Shown here: piece after piece, positions 1 through 12,091 of the stretch | How positions within the stretch are numbered: the stretch's first letter is position 1 | How the letters are laid out: each line of letters opens with the position of its first letter | Source: Trichosphaerium sp. ATCC 40318 | Lineage: Eukaryota; Discosea; Flabellinia; Trichosidae | Assembly: GCA_038496445.1 (NCBI GenBank) | Contig: JALMLS010000287.1 | Span: 1-64,000 of the forward strand | Reading direction: 5' to 3' | Length of the DNA: 64,000 bases | Program-made: the position numbers and the translations under genes | The notes under the pieces: generated by a model | Told to the model about the DNA's origin: nothing | The model's database searches: none | Seen by the model: only the letters and a program-made list of their open reading frames with translations

Positions 1-2
1 TT

Positions 3-77
3 GTAACTTGTCCGTTTTGTATTGGGTATGACAAGTTCAATGAGCCGCTCTTTGATAAAGCGTTATCACCAATATAA
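3..77 (+). CDS. Possible 3' end of a gene starting left of the window
   Basis: A frame open from base 3 gives about 24 codons with a CPFC pair and ends at TAA (75-77). Codon use resembles nearby exons, but the stretch is too short to recognise and could be chance. If real, it is the last exon of a plus-strand gene lying outside the window. Confidence 0.22.
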   Translation, partial: VTCPFCIGYDKFNEPLFDKALSPI

Positions 78-964
78 GTACCTAACTTCTTTGTAAGCAG
101 ATATAGATACATAATACAAACTACAATCTCATAGAAGGTTGACAAAAAACAACACTCGCCCAACTCTCTTATAATCCTTTTGTGTCTTTATCCACAGCTC
201 ACAATTGCACACAATCATATGTTTGCGTGTAAAGAATGCAACAAAGGTTATAAATAGGTCTTTTCCGTTGAGAATGTGCAAAAATCAAATACGAGATTAT
301 CTGAATTTGTTTAATGGGAATCATAAATCAGAGTAGTATCAGTTGTGTTTTTGCGCTATCTTGTGCGTGTTGGGCGCTATTAGTACCAATCACGGTTGGA
401 AATATAGTATGGGGCGCTAGAACTACTAAAACCGGCTAGGATATTACTAGAGCCCATAGATATGATTATCGGGTCGTTTCTTCCATAAGTAGTTCTAAAC
501 AATAAACAAGTCTATTTATATGTAAAACGCACCCATGTTCGATTCACCATCATTTTTCGCGTTTGTAGGCGCTTTCATTGTGTTTGTTGCTAAATTTAAC
601 GCTGCCTTAACCTTTTTGATATCTTACTTAATATGTTTGCAATCACGTGATACAAAGGCGTTTTCAATACACAACAAAGAAACAAGACAGGAGAAAGGTT
701 AGGTACGTAGTTAGCCTGTACCGAACGATAAAAGACGACAGGCTTAATAACAATGTAACAAAAGTTGACAGTTAACATTTAACCCGTTCACTCTATCAAG
801 ACCAGTGTATGTACGTCTATTCAAAACAGTACAAAGAATCTATAAGTTAACCGGTAATGCATTACAAAATCTAATAAGAGGTATGTGCTGCTGCAAACTT
901 GTTTATAAAAAAAATCTCAGGCCATGTTTACAATATGGTTTTTTTTTTCGTTACTGCCACCTTG
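78..964. other. Intergenic, no gene seen
   Basis: About 890 bases with only short frames lacking conserved motifs or splice-compatible extensions. It holds one perfect TCACGTGA palindrome (643-650) and presumably the 3' region of the phosphate transporter on the minus strand. Confidence 0.5.
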
Positions 965-2937
965 CTAATCTAGTAAAGCTTTTGCAGTTTGTATAGATGT
1001 GGTATCATCCGATGGCGATATAGCCTCAGTACGAAGTGCTCTTTGTTTATACTCAGGTATTAAAAACAATGTAGTAACAACACCCATTGCAGCAACTTCT
1101 GCACATAAATAGAACATGAAAGCATAACCATACTTCTTTGACAAAGTCTCAAAAATAGCAACACCCTAAGACGTTATAAACAACAAATTACTTCTAAGAG
1201 ATATAAGAGAGTCGTACCAATACTGCACCAGCTTTACCAGCAGCTGCTGAAATACCATGGCAAGTTGTTCTTATCTCTGTTGGAAAAACTTCTCCCGGTA
1301 CAATAAAAGTTGTTGTATTTGGTCCAAGGTTTGAAAAGAAGAATGTAAGTCCATAACATACAACAAATAATGTATGACGTTTCTTAATTTGTTCATAGAA
1401 TATAGCCATCATAAGAAAAGTTAAAGCCATAAAGAAAAATCCAAATAACTGAAGGTATTTACGTCCAATATATTCAACTGCAGGAATAGCAATCCAGTAT
1501 CCTATCGGTCTTTCGTTAGGACATTCTCCACTTGGTAAAAAAAATTCATCGTTTCTTTATCACGGGAGACACGTGTAGGTTTTATATACAAGGTGTTCTG
1601 TATCCACAAGGTACCTGGAAGTGCGATAGCTGCTATAATGAGTGAAGCTTCTGCTGTTTGAATTGACTTATCACGAGGTCCAGTTTTAGAGTCACCCAAT
1701 AAATATTGCACAACAGTTTCCTAAAAAAAAGAAGTTGTTAACAACTTCATTTCATGGCAGGTCATGGTTGTGGGAACTTGCTTTGAATAATCCGTTTCCA
1801 TAAAAAGTGATATCAAATAAGAACCAGCTTCCAGCGGTTCCAAGAAGTGTCCATTTATAACGCCAAAGAAGTTTTGGAATGTTTGTTTTTATCTTCGATG
1901 ATGCAGCGACAGTTTTCGAGTGCTGAAAATGAGAAGACTCATGTAACTGGAACCTAAACATCTCATAGAGTTAGGTGAATGCATAACATTGCCTATGGCT
2001 ACAAACGTACCGATGGTACGCAGTTAGAATACAAGGAATAGCTCCAAAACCAAGAGCGATTCGCCATACATATGATAAAGGAATAGGTTTGATGACGAGA
2101 ATGATTACAACCACTAAAGGCGCTAAGAAATTACCGACGCCTTGCATGGAGAATACACCGGCCATGGCCATACCCCTAATATTTAATTAAACGCGAGAAC
2201 AATGGTCAAACACTAAATTTGCTACCTCGACTTTGCTGAAGAAGATTCCGCAGAAATTGTCGCTGATAGAGGGTACTCACCACCAATACCCATTCCAAGG
2301 AAGAAACGCCATGTTGCGAGTATGTAATAGAAATGCCCTGATATTTTAAAGGCAAAGGCACTGAAAAAACACGTGTTACAATACTTTTATTTTAGGTTTT
2401 AGTTCGAACTTTCGTAGCGAAACTGAGAAACTAAAAAAAGTTGTTTTTCGTTTTTTCAAGTCACGTGACTACGCACAATGTATTTGTATTGTTTACGAAG
2501 TTTACGTACTAAAATATGCAATGGGAAATGGAAAAAAAAATACTTAAAGACTTGGATACGAGTGTATGTACCTCAAAATAGCGAAAGCGATGATCATTAT
2601 CAAAGTACATAAGAACATAACTTTTCTTCCAAATAAATCTCCAGTGAAACCAAAGAAAAGCTGTCCAGACATTGCTCCAGCTAATACAGCAGCAGCAATA
2701 GCAGTCTCTATAGCAATAAAATAAGCGAATACGCTTATACAATCTAAATAATACAAACAACTTACTAGCGACTGTAGAATCATCTTCAGGACTTACTTGT
2801 CCAATAATAACGAGCACCTAAGAAATGTCACATAAAGAAAAGTTTCTGTTTTCTAATACCATGCCAATAACGAATAAATCGTATGCGTCGGTCATAAAAC
2901 CGACACTAACAACAAGGAAGCGAATGATAGGATTCAT
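965..2937 (-). CDS. Inorganic phosphate transporter, PHO84/PHT1-type MFS protein
   Basis: Twelve-helix major facilitator protein that would import inorganic phosphate with protons at the plasma membrane. About nine exons join in frame. The N-terminus contains GFMTDAYDLFVIG, typical of this family. Helix 2 and the following loop read AGAMSGQLFFG and GDLFGRK. The family signature appears as GMGIGGEYPLSATI (usually GGDYPLSATI, so Asp is Glu here), followed by MAMAGVFSMQG. The second half has FDITFYGNGLF, a PGYW-containing helix, GPNTTTFIVPGE and FPTEIRTTCHGIS, all close to fungal and plant homologues. It ends after a short hydrophilic tail. The start is the first ATG ahead of the conserved N-terminus. 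One intron is of GC-AG type. Family assignment is firm; phosphate specificity is inferred from the signatures. Confidence 0.92.
1721..1781 (-). other. GC-AG intron in the phosphate transporter
   Basis: The frame on either side is preserved only if a 61-nt intron beginning GCAAGT and ending TTTAG is removed in phase 0. Reading through reaches a stop, and no GT donor in the correct phase exists. The donor matches the usual GC-AG consensus. Confidence 0.75.
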
Positions 2938-3323
2938 TTTTAACCTTGTACACGTGCGGTGTTAAACACAAAGCAACAAAAGTAAAGAAGAAAAAAAAAG
3001 TCAAAATTTAACAACTGTTTGTCTTTGTTCGAGCTTCTATAAACGCAATGTCATCAGTGTCGCCACATACTTACGTATACGTTCAATATTGATATAAATG
3101 GATACAATACGAAAACCAATTCTTGAAATAAATTTATTTTTTGTACTTTCTTGTGACATACCATCTCCACCTTCTTTTTACAATTTTTAATGGGTGTTTT
3201 TTTTGGATTTTATGGATATTTTCAAGGTTTCTTTTTCACATTGAAATAAATAGTTGTGATGGGCTCAGTACGTCTTTTTCTTGTTTTGTTTTTGTTTTTT
3301 TTTTGAAACTCCATCATGACCAC
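2938..3323. other. Intergenic between two minus-strand genes
   Basis: Contains the promoter side of the transporter and the 3' region of the TOM1-like gene. T-rich runs are present; no coding signal was seen. Confidence 0.5.
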
Positions 3324-5936
3324 TTAAAAAGGATTCAAGTCTCCAAATAAATCATTCTTTGTTGCAGCTGGAGCACTACCTACAGTAGGAACAGCAGGAG
3401 AGGATGACCAGTTATTCTACAAAAAAAGAGTAAGCGAAAGAAAACTGATGACTTTTTTTTGACTTACCGAGGCTTTTGCGAGCATTGGTGGTCTTGGGCG
3501 TTGTTGAGGTTGTTGACTGTACATTTGACCATTACCGAATTGAGATTGTGGTACAGCAACAGGTTGAGAACCGAACTGAGGTTGGAAAGGTTGTGACGTC
3601 ATAAAAGGTTGTTGACCACCAAACTGTTGTTGTTGGAACTGTTGGTGTTGTTGAAATTGCTGTTGTTGCTGGAACTGTTGTCTCTGGGCTGGTGTAGGAT
3701 TCGTATTAAATACGTTACCATGAGTAATAGAAAAGTTGAAATTCTTTGGAGGTCTTTGTTGCTGTTGGTTATGACCAGCAACATTAGGAACATTTGTATG
3801 ATGCAATTGTGTATTAATAGGTGGTTGATTTCCATTAGGTTGAGTAGGTAAGAATGGTGTAGCATTAAGACTAGGTTGCTAAAAAAAAGAATAAATCAGC
3901 TGAACGGCAAAAAAATAAAAGCATCGAGTCAACTTCATTTAACAACCACGCGTACTTGAGGGTTGGCAACAGGTACTCTGTTTGTAATAGGTCTTGGTTG
4001 AAGTGGATTCATATCCATTAATAGGCTAGATCCAGTAGTGGTACTTGGTGTAGGTGCAGTATTGAACATATCAAATGGATTCATTGCTGCAGGACCAGCA
4101 GCGGATTTCTTAGGTTTACGTTTTCTTTGGCCCTTTGATGCTTGTTGATTAGATAACGGATTGTTTTGTTGTCTTCTCTTAGCACGAGAGTTGTGTAAAG
4201 CATCAAACTCGCCTTCACGAACCTAAACAACCAAATAAGAACGCAAACAAACAAACGAAATAAACAGCAAAAAAAAATTGCAAAATACATACACTCTCTT
4301 CATCAACATCTGACACTTCACTAGTATCACTAGCATCATCTTCTACACTCTCACCTCTCTTCTTTTTATAAAATGCCAAGGCCTATAATGCGTAAGCGCT
4401 CCAAAAAACAACAAACTCCAAAAAAACTCCAAAAAAAAGTTTTGTTATATCGTACACCAGAGATCTCGCCATTAACGTTTAACAACAAATCCAAAGCGAC
4501 TTCATTACCCATAAATTCATTAACAAGAGTGGTCATTGTTTCCTGCTTCTTTACAAGCCTAGCAGCAATATTGTTTGCCTACAAACATAAGTAAACCACC
4601 ACGCGCACGAGGAAATTATAAACAACAAAAAAGCTTTTTGGTTTTTTCTCGGTAATACGCACAATATCACTGTTTCTTGCTTGTTGTGTAGATGTGACAC
4701 CTTTAAAGACCTCTCTGAGTCGTTTAATAGCTTCACGGGATTCTGATACTTCAGTTTTCACACGCAATGGCACTTTACCTTGATTAACGTAAGAAAATGC
4801 GAAAAAAAAAACCCTTGTTAAAGATACGTACCCTTCTTTTTGCCTGTCTTCTTTTTAGACTCTACTTTATCGTAATTGCCACCATCAGGTTTCTCTGGTA
4901 CACTGTCATCCTCTCCATAAGGAAATTGGATATTCTAATAACATAAGAGTTACAAAACAGAAATTCTGGGATTAGTTTTCCGTGCGAAAAAATACGAAAA
5001 AAAAGCCAAGAAAAGGGTTTACAGCGGATATAATAACATCAAGGTAACAAAAACAAGTGTAGTTTTCGATGACGTACCTTTCTGAGTAATTGCATGTACG
5101 TTGTGTAGAATGTTCTGTATTTTAATTTTTTCTCGTGGTAACCAACACCCCATTGACGTATCTACCGTATAAATAAGCAACGAAGTACTTTAAAAGCAAA
5201 CAACATATCACGCTATGAGTAAAAAATAAAAAAAATAAAAAAACGCACCAATCGAGCTGCTTTCTGTCCAATTAGATTTTTAAAGTTCGCTTTACCATTC
5301 AAAGCGCTCTTACGCTTTGTATAACGCTTTTTAACAAGGCTCTTCATTTCTTTCATGAATATCGGGTGAGCAACAAACTCGTGAAATGGTGAGCCACAGT
5401 ACTTCATACATGCTTCTAAAACCTAACAGAATTCGTGTTAGTGACTTTTGTAGATAACGAAGTTCAACAAAAAAACTTGGTTCACCCAAAACACAAAATG
5501 TTTTTTTGGGGTTTTTAGGGGTACTTCAGGACTGAGTTGTTTAAATGCGTTTCGTAATAAAAAATTAAAGCTGAGAAACGTACACATAGAGTTAAGAAAA
5601 CGCATACGGGATCCTTGTCTTTTAGTTGCTTTTGTATATGTGGTACAAGTAAAGCAGCTCTTAGATGATAATTAGCCATGACAATTGTGCGTTAGACGAA
5701 AAGTTATTTTATAGAAGCAACAAAGTGCTCTATAACGCGGTTTTAAAGAAATGTAAACCGTCGGCCAAACGAAGATAAAAATACAGCCAAATGATTCCTA
5801 AAGCTATAACGTACCCTCGCCTTGTATCTGCTATCACTAGGTCGACAAGTTTGAAGATCAAAGGCCATTGAGGTTTCATGGTTTGGTGAGTGCTCTGGCG
5901 AAAAAGCGGTAGCACGTCTGTTGTGCTCACGCTCAT
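3324..5936 (-). CDS. TOM1-like VHS-GAT endosomal sorting adaptor
   Basis: Adaptor of the TOM1/GGA/ESCRT-0 type, expected to bind ubiquitinated cargo on endosomes and recruit clathrin and EH-domain partners. The VHS domain is spread over the first three exons: LFRQSTHQTMKPQWPLI, then ALLVPHIQKQLKDKDP, then VLEACMKYCGSPFHEFV, which matches the VHS pattern of an LLxxCVKNCG helix followed by an FH motif. A GAT-like helical region follows (KVPLRVKTEVSESREAIKR onward). The C-terminal half is low complexity, rich in Gln/Asn/Pro (about 3470-3860), and contains NPFDMF and a final NPF at the stop, both EH-domain ligands. It has about nine or ten exons. The start is the ATG directly before the first VHS helix; an alternative upstream leader exists. 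Domain assignment is strong; partners are inferred. Confidence 0.82.
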
Positions 5937-6163
5937 TGTAATTTATTAAGGTGATTACCGCGGATGTTGAGGCTGTGTGGAGTGCGTAAAAATGGCTTTT
6001 TAGAAATTTCGTCATTTTTGATTTCACCGTGAACTGAGAAGCACGTCTCTAGTTTATTAAACAAAAAACAACCTACACGCGCCCTTTTGATTGCTAGGGA
6101 ATCGATTTGGAAAATAACAGACCGAATGTTTGGTGTACTCCCTTCTGATACTAATGTTGCCAT
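5937..6163 (-). other. Alternative 5' exons or leader of the TOM1-like gene
   Basis: An ATG at 6163 opens a frame beginning MATLVSEGSTPNIRS. With a 28-nt GTAGG..CTAG intron it becomes a basic KRARRR-containing segment. A further intron (GTAATCACC to CGCCAG) would join it in phase 0 to the VHS exon, skipping the ATG at 5936. This may be an alternative N-terminus, a 5' UTR or a small separate gene; the sequence alone does not decide. Confidence 0.35.
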
Positions 6164-6322
6164 ATGTCGGTAGATTCACGCACAGAGTACACAGATAAAA
6201 GGTCGATTGCGTCTAAAAAAAACTTCGAGCCAAAAAAAACCCTTCAACAATTCTACTTTACACAGTGAAGAAAATTCTGCAGTTTTAGTATCTGGTACTT
6301 CCTAAATATCTCCTCCATATTA

Positions 6323-7547
6323 TCACGTCACTACCGATTCAAAATATCCAGTGTCATTAAGCCTTAGTACATACAAACCATCTCCTTTTGTTCCCTGATG
6401 CCTGTTATTTCTTTCCCAAGTAGAATCTACGATGTACCTGCTATAGTTAGCTTTTTCTGATTGTAATTTTTTTTTATTTTCTGAAAAAACATCAAAAGTT
6501 GCGTACAACATGCCACGGTGGTAAACTACTTTTATAACACTACGCGGAGTTTGCGGTATGATAGCATTCCAATTGTCCTTTACCTTACGTATACCCTTAA
6601 AAAGCTCACAAGTATAAAAATAGCCATCGCCATCCACTACAAAAAAACTATTTTAAGAAAAACTGATATCAAATACAGTCCAAGACGGACCTGCTATTGA
6701 ATTTGTCACTGTCCCTACAAGCTTTGTATGATCTACAGGACCTTTAGGAGTCAAAAGCTCAACGACTTGTCGTCTTGCATTCAAGAGAAAGACTCGTGAC
6801 TCAGAGTCAATTGTGAAAGGTACAACTTGTTCGCGATGAAGTGAATGAATAAACTCTGGATGACCTGTGCCACGTTTTATACATTTCAATCTGTTCAACT
6901 TTGTGTAATATATGTTACCCTCACCATCATTTGTCATTTGTGCACTATCACTCCATTGACCACCTTCTCCAATGAGAACTCTTTGTTTTGTATGTGGATG
7001 ACTTAAAGTAGCAGATTTTGGTTTTGACAATTTCCAGAATCCTGTATCATCTATCAACCAAATATCGTCATTATGATCAACAGCGATTGCTGAAGGTCTG
7101 ACGAACGTGTTGTATCGACTGTCGAGCTTTATCTTTGTGAGACGTTGGAATCGTACACTGTAGAAATGGACATGCTGTGTTTCGTAAAATAAGACTAATA
7201 TCTACAACACACAAGTAAGTACACTACGTCCATGGACGCTGCAACGGTTTTTTTTTTTTGGCAAGTTGTAACGGCGCGTATTATTCGGTTTACCTCTTTC
7301 CTACTAGTAATCGCTATATCTCGTACGTGGAAGCCCGGAGGCACTGCATGAATACGCGCTGGGAACTGTTTAATTGTAAGTTAACAATTTTAACTAAACG
7401 TATTCGTACACGCCACTCAGGAGTTGTGGCAATGAAATAATGCATAAACTTGGATACTAGGAGACATCTCTGTATAGCACGTTTTGGTACATCAAGCAAT
7501 ATATGATAAAGCACCTCAGGAGGTAACTCTTGAATAGGTGCTTCCAT
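6323..7547 (-). CDS. F-box protein with NHL-like beta-propeller
   Basis: Probable substrate receptor of an SCF ubiquitin ligase. The N-terminus (MEAPIQELPPEVLYHIL, then RCLLVSKFMHYFIA) is a clear F-box. After an intron in the 7190-7400 region comes a run of propeller-like strands: RPSAIAVDHNDDIWLID, QMTNDGEGNIYYTK and, after a GTCCG..GTAG intron, SIAVDGDGYFYTCE. These are the hallmark AVDxxGxxY strands of NHL-type propellers. The stop is at 6323. The propeller probably binds the substrate. The first intron's exact junction is uncertain. A 160-bp gap separates it from the divergent four-TM gene at 7708, which suggests a shared promoter. Confidence 0.7.
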
Positions 7548-7707
7548 TGTAGCTGCGTATTACAAAGACCCTTCCAAAATGCTTAACTTAACTACTGTGT
7601 TCACGAATTCGTAGCTAGTGCTATATTCAGCCAACTGCATTGCGAGCTCTTCTTGTACCTTCCTCTTTAGGTGGACTGTTAGCTTAACTTTGTTAAATTG
7701 TATTACA

Positions 7708-8636
7708 ATGAGTAAAGAAACAGCTGCGCATTGTACCACAGGTGTTTGCTCTGTTATAGGGCTATTATTATTCGCCTTATCGCTTTGCTTTTGGCAATCG
7801 GGTATATTACTTCTTTAAATAATCCTTACTAACGCTTTTAAGGATGGTTAGGCGTAGGCACAGATGTTGGCAGCGCCCAAGGTTAGTTTTTTGTAAACCA
7901 TTTTATTTATTGATAGTTTTGCTTAGTTGGATGGTTACGGTTCGAAATAGACGTAGGAAAGCAATTTAAGTTTGTGTTCTAACAAAACGAGAAGGTCACT
8001 CAAGGGAATACCACGAGTGGATCTCTAACCACTAAGGAAAGGACTCTACTGGATTTCAGCCTCATAGGTACAAAACTTCCATTTTAACGCAATTAAACTC
8101 ATTTTATCTTTAAATACTAACAACCAACCATTTAGCTGGTATTGGTGGTATTGTAGCGTTTGTATTCAACGCGGTAAGCTAAAACACAAAATACTTTACC
8201 CTAACTTTTGTCAAAGCTTGCTTTTTTGCTTCTATGTGTTACCACTGTTCTTTCTTTTATACGCGCAAGCGAAAAAGGTAGTTTTCGCTTATCCAGAGCA
8301 ATAAAATATTGCTCCCTTTGTGCTGGGTAAGCAAGTTTGAAGCGGTTTGTTTGATGAGTTTTTCTCTCTCATTTTATTTCTAGGCTACTCGGATTTCTTG
8401 GCTTTGTAGTATACTTTGCAACAGGATTTACGAGTATTCAAGATGAGACTCTTCCAGGTGGGGCATTAGTGACATCTTGTTGTTGGCCTGTACGCACTAA
8501 TGTTTTCTTTAACACGTTTTCCTGGTTTATTCTTATTAATTCTTGATAGCTATGGGCTACTGGTAGTGCTCTACTTGGCTCTTTTGTAGCTATACTTATA
8601 ACATTAGTAATGGTACAGTATGTACACAAATATTAG
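7708..8636 (+). CDS. Four-transmembrane (tetraspan-topology) protein
   Basis: Seven to eight small exons assemble into roughly 170 residues with four hydrophobic segments: VCSVIGLLLFALSLCF near the N-terminus; GIGGIVAFVFNA continuing into ALAFLLLCVTTVL; LLGFLGFVVYFATGF; and a last exon ALLGSFVAILITLVMV before VQYVHKY and the TAG at 8634-8636. The loop between TM1 and TM2 is long and hydrophilic. That topology (long first loop, short tail) recalls claudin/SUR7-type tetraspan proteins, but I see no diagnostic motif, so function is unknown. Introns of about 40 nt are needed. The 3' end overlaps a doubtful minus-strand frame. Confidence 0.6.
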
Positions 8637-9055
8637 TACATCAAAACAATGTACATGTGTCGCATAGCGACTATATTTATTTCTAAAAACAAATACAATT
8701 AAGAGTTTTGTTTTATATGACTTCAGTTTCTTTGTATTCTGTACAATTATTAGAGCTTCATTTCGCTGTAGTCCTATCTCAGGTAGAAAAGTAGACTTAC
8801 TAAAATACATTGTTGCAAAATGCGAGACTGGCATTGTGCTATGTATAGCCACTCGCACGAATACTGTTGGATTTACAATTTCGTTAAGAAATATTTGTCG
8901 TTGGTTCTCATCCATCACGTGGTCAGGACTGAATTTCTGTGAAAGAAGACTTAAGCCATCTAATGTAATGTTCCCAATGAATACAACAGTTTTCGTTGCA
9001 AATTTGTCTTGAATAGCGCCTTGTATGGCATCACTTCAGAACGTACACACTGAAC
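8604..9055 (-). pseudogene. Unrecognised open frame, perhaps an exon or gene remnant
   Basis: A frame of about 145 codons reads TVVFIGNITLDGLSL and later MDENQRQIFLNEIVNPTVF, protein-like in composition. It has no ATG before residue 45 (MDENQ) and a stop directly upstream. No upstream exon with a convincing donor is seen, and its 3' end overlaps the convergent four-TM gene. It may be an unfinished exon or a decayed gene. Confidence 0.3.
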
Positions 9056-9099
9056 AATGCGTTTTTACTGCCTCTACTGACACAAACTAGTGTAATAAC

Positions 9100-9720
9100 A
9101 TGAAATCACGACAATCAGATACCGAAAGTTACATATTACGCCTTCCTGTTGAGATACAACTTGATATAATTGATTTAGACTTTGAAATGTATCTAAAGTG
9201 GCCACTACTATCAAAAAGGGCTGCAATGAATACTAGGTATGATGTAGAGCTTAAAAGACATGGAAAATGGCTTCAGATAAAGAACTACAATAGCCAAACA
9301 ACTGAACAAGTCGAACAGCAAGATTCTTATGTAGAAAAAAAAACTTGTTCAAAAGTCATTGTTGTTAGTCAGTATTCCTGGGTTCATGGCAAGCGTAATG
9401 GAGAATGTAAACGTTGGCATGATAATGGAAAGTTATTTATGCAGTGTTATCAAGTCGATGATAAAATAGAAGGAGAGTATAGGTGTTGGTATAACACTGG
9501 CCAACTTTACGAAAAAAGTCAATATGTCAATGGTAAACTAGAAGGTGAGCACATGTCTTGGTTTGAAAGTGGACAGTTGAATTTACAGTGTAACTATGTA
9601 AGTGATAAACTGGAAGGAGAGTATAGTTCGTGGTATGATGACGGTCAATTGGCAACACGTTGTAATTATAAAAATAACAAACAAGTCCAAGCACCACTAG
9701 ATCAATTTTCAGCTGACTGA
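9100..9720 (+). CDS. Short F-box-like protein with MORN-type repeats
   Basis: Intronless, 206 residues. The N-terminus has a truncated F-box-like helix (RLPVEIQLDIID) followed by a family-specific linker (KWPLLSKRAAMNTRYD, HGKWL) also found in the gene at 33997. From about residue 93 come five repeats of roughly 23 residues of the form GKxxGExxxWxxxGQLxxxxxYV, for example WYNTGQLYEKSQYVNGKLEG. This is the MORN_2/YwqK-type variant of the MORN repeat. The first Met is followed directly by the F-box-like region, supporting the start. The last repeat ends with a non-repeat tail. Function is unknown; an adaptor role is possible. Such proteins form families in amoebae and in some giant viruses. Confidence 0.75.
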   Translation: MKSRQSDTESYILRLPVEIQLDIIDLDFEMYLKWPLLSKRAAMNTRYDVELKRHGKWLQIKNYNSQTTEQVEQQDSYVEKKTCSKVIVVSQYSWVHGKRNGECKRWHDNGKLFMQCYQVDDKIEGEYRCWYNTGQLYEKSQYVNGKLEGEHMSWFESGQLNLQCNYVSDKLEGEYSSWYDDGQLATRCNYKNNKQVQAPLDQFSAD

Positions 9721-10109
9721 AATAAACAACTTTTTTAATTGACATACGTTAGAATAACCGTTGCGCCAGCTAGACAACTAATACGTGATTGTTTGGGAGG
9801 AAAGACAACATTTTAATGGCTATCAATAGCACATTGATGTCGTGTATATTGTACATAAAACAATACACGGAACTTGTGCGAATTACATTACATTCTGTAA
9901 AGATATGAATTTTTCAAGAATAGAACAGATTCATCCATTTTTAGACAATTAGCTTCTAGATGACAATGTGCTTAAGACTAAGCATAAACTAATAGCTCTT
10001 CTTATTATTTATATCAGACTATTCTCTTTAAGCCTAATTACTTACTAGTTATAAAAGATATTCGAACTTGCATAATTTCTGGTTTTTTTTATTGACATTT
10101 GTTTTCACA
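9721..10109. other. Intergenic, nothing recognised
   Basis: AT-rich stretch between convergent genes. No open frame of note and no repeat seen. Confidence 0.5.
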
Positions 10110-12091
10110 CTAAAAGTACACTTGCTGAGCATCACTAGGATGCCCGATATTAGGACAATATGGACATTTGAACCTAACGAATAAAATTAATAATCCATAC
10201 AGTAATAGAGAGGAAATGAAATGGAGCTGGTACCTGTTATCTCTATCAGTAATTCGTTTTAGACTCTCTTTTGAAATAACATGACCACAAGGTATACGCA
10301 TAGGTGGATTAGATGGCGTTGTTTGCTCCCTTGCAACAGGGCAAGCAAATATAGAGTGATATTTCCCATACTCACCCAGACCTTGAACGGGAACCTAAAA
10401 AAAGAGTTAAAAGCAAAGCGTTACTATGTTTACTCAACTGGAAGTCTATCAGATTTGATCCACGTGTGTGCGCCCAATGATCCTGACTTTTCTGCTGCCT
10501 TTAGTAGTTGAGGTAGGGCAATTGTGCCAGAAGTAATACTACTCAGAATTAGAGACAAACACCAAAAAAAACGCGATAAACAAACATGCAACAAGCCATA
10601 CCAAGTGTAAAGTGGAGAATGTTCGGCTAATCCAAGCATCTTACAATATACTCTACTAAATTTTGTACATGTTTCTGACCACACCTAAGCACGTCAGTAA
10701 TAATTTAAGATAACAAAAAACTTACTGAGGGTCCGAGTAACTTAACGTAAGGTGAGTCTTCAAAATTAAATTGGAAAACCATAGCACCCATCAGTTGCCT
10801 TTTTTTAAGTGAGTCCCACGTGAACCATGTTTAATATTTCCTACCTTATTTCATTCATGTGATTTTCTTTGAATACATGAAAGTGGTTTCTTGCATAAAC
10901 CAACGCTTCACCACCTTGACCGCTCAAAAGCTTCAAAAATTGAAGTTTGTGAAAATCGAACTCAATACCACTTTCCTCAAGGTTTTCACGATTTTGTGCA
11001 GCCCACCTTGATTGACATTATTATAGAGAACATATAAAAATACAGTTTGATGCTTTTGAGTTACAAACAAACCTCAAAAACTGAAATCTTTTCAGAAAAC
11101 TTCAAGAAAAAAAAAGTTCAAAAATTGAATTCGTACTCGATTGCAGGTTGTAAGTTTCTTTGTTTCAGTCCAGCCATTATTCTATGTAAATCAATAAAGG
11201 GTTTCTTCATATCATCTGGGATCTCTGTGTTGGACTCCTAGAGAATAAAAGTGAGTTCAAGCGCCTTGACCGAAAGAGCCGTTTTAGTTTTAATCAAAAT
11301 GGCGAAATCTCCTAACGGTGATCACAGTAGCGCTTCTAGGCGCATACCTTTAAGAACTGAGTGCCCAGGTCTACCATACCCTCCCTACAGAGGTGATGCG
11401 CTATTGCTTTGTTCAATAACGGCTTTGGAAACTTAACGCCCCTAGAAGCTCTAAAGATGTCTGTTTCAAACCCCTTTTAAAGTAACAATGTGAGACATAG
11501 GCACATATCAACTTTTTTAACGTAGAATTACGTTCGTGGTTTACCTCATCGATTGATTTACCAAGCTTGTTGATGGCTACATGTAATTCTTTATGGCCTA
11601 CAGGAGTTTAGTATTGTTAATCCACGCTAGACTGAGAAAAACATGTTTTTTGTAATTCGGTTACAAAAAAAACGTTTCTAGGTGGAAAGAAAAGGTCTGA
11701 TTATGGTTTTTTACGCCTCAATAAATAAAGTAAACAGTAACTAATCTATTTTGAAGAGCGTTGCGCAAATTCTACTTAATTTATATTTAAAAAAAGGCTA
11801 GCGTTACTTCTACGCCTCTTTAGATTGTATACCCTTTGAAAACTGTTTCCTTGTTTCGCTCGTAACGCTTTTACTCATACCGTTTATAGAGTTGATTACT
11901 AACTGTCTAGGATCTTTTACGTTCTCTAGTACCTCGTCACGTACAGCTATGGTACAAATAACAGTACCTGTGCCTAATAACGTTCTGTACTTTTTGCAAT
12001 CCTCAAGCCACATCGCCACAGACTCTTTTGTGGTATGCATAAGCTTCTGTTTTTTGAACACTGTTTGTAACGAGGCCTCAACGGCCTCCAT
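10110..12091 (-). CDS. RMND5: RMND5/GID2-type CTLH E3 ubiquitin ligase subunit
   Basis: RING-type subunit of the CTLH/GID ubiquitin ligase. Collinear exons match the family: N-terminal helices from MEAVEASLQTVFKKQ; HKELHVAINKLGKSIDE; AIAHHLCREGMVDLG (LisH region); a CTLH region with MAGLKQRNLQPAIEW and FHKLQFLKLL; CRA-like segments FEDSPYVKLLGPS and SPLYTCITSGTIALPQLLK; and the C-terminal degenerate RING FACPVAREQTTPSNPP, IPCGHVISKESLK and, after an intron, FKCPYCPNIGH ending DAQQVYF. The order and spacing are those of RMND5 rather than its partner MAEA. Start is the ATG at 12091. The junction after the first exon (about 11830-11640) is not resolved. Complex membership is inferred from homology. 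Confidence 0.9.

Noticed and set aside
3609-3851. Plus-strand Leu-rich frame
   Set aside because: It is the complement of the Gln-codon run of the TOM1-like gene (CAA read as TTG).
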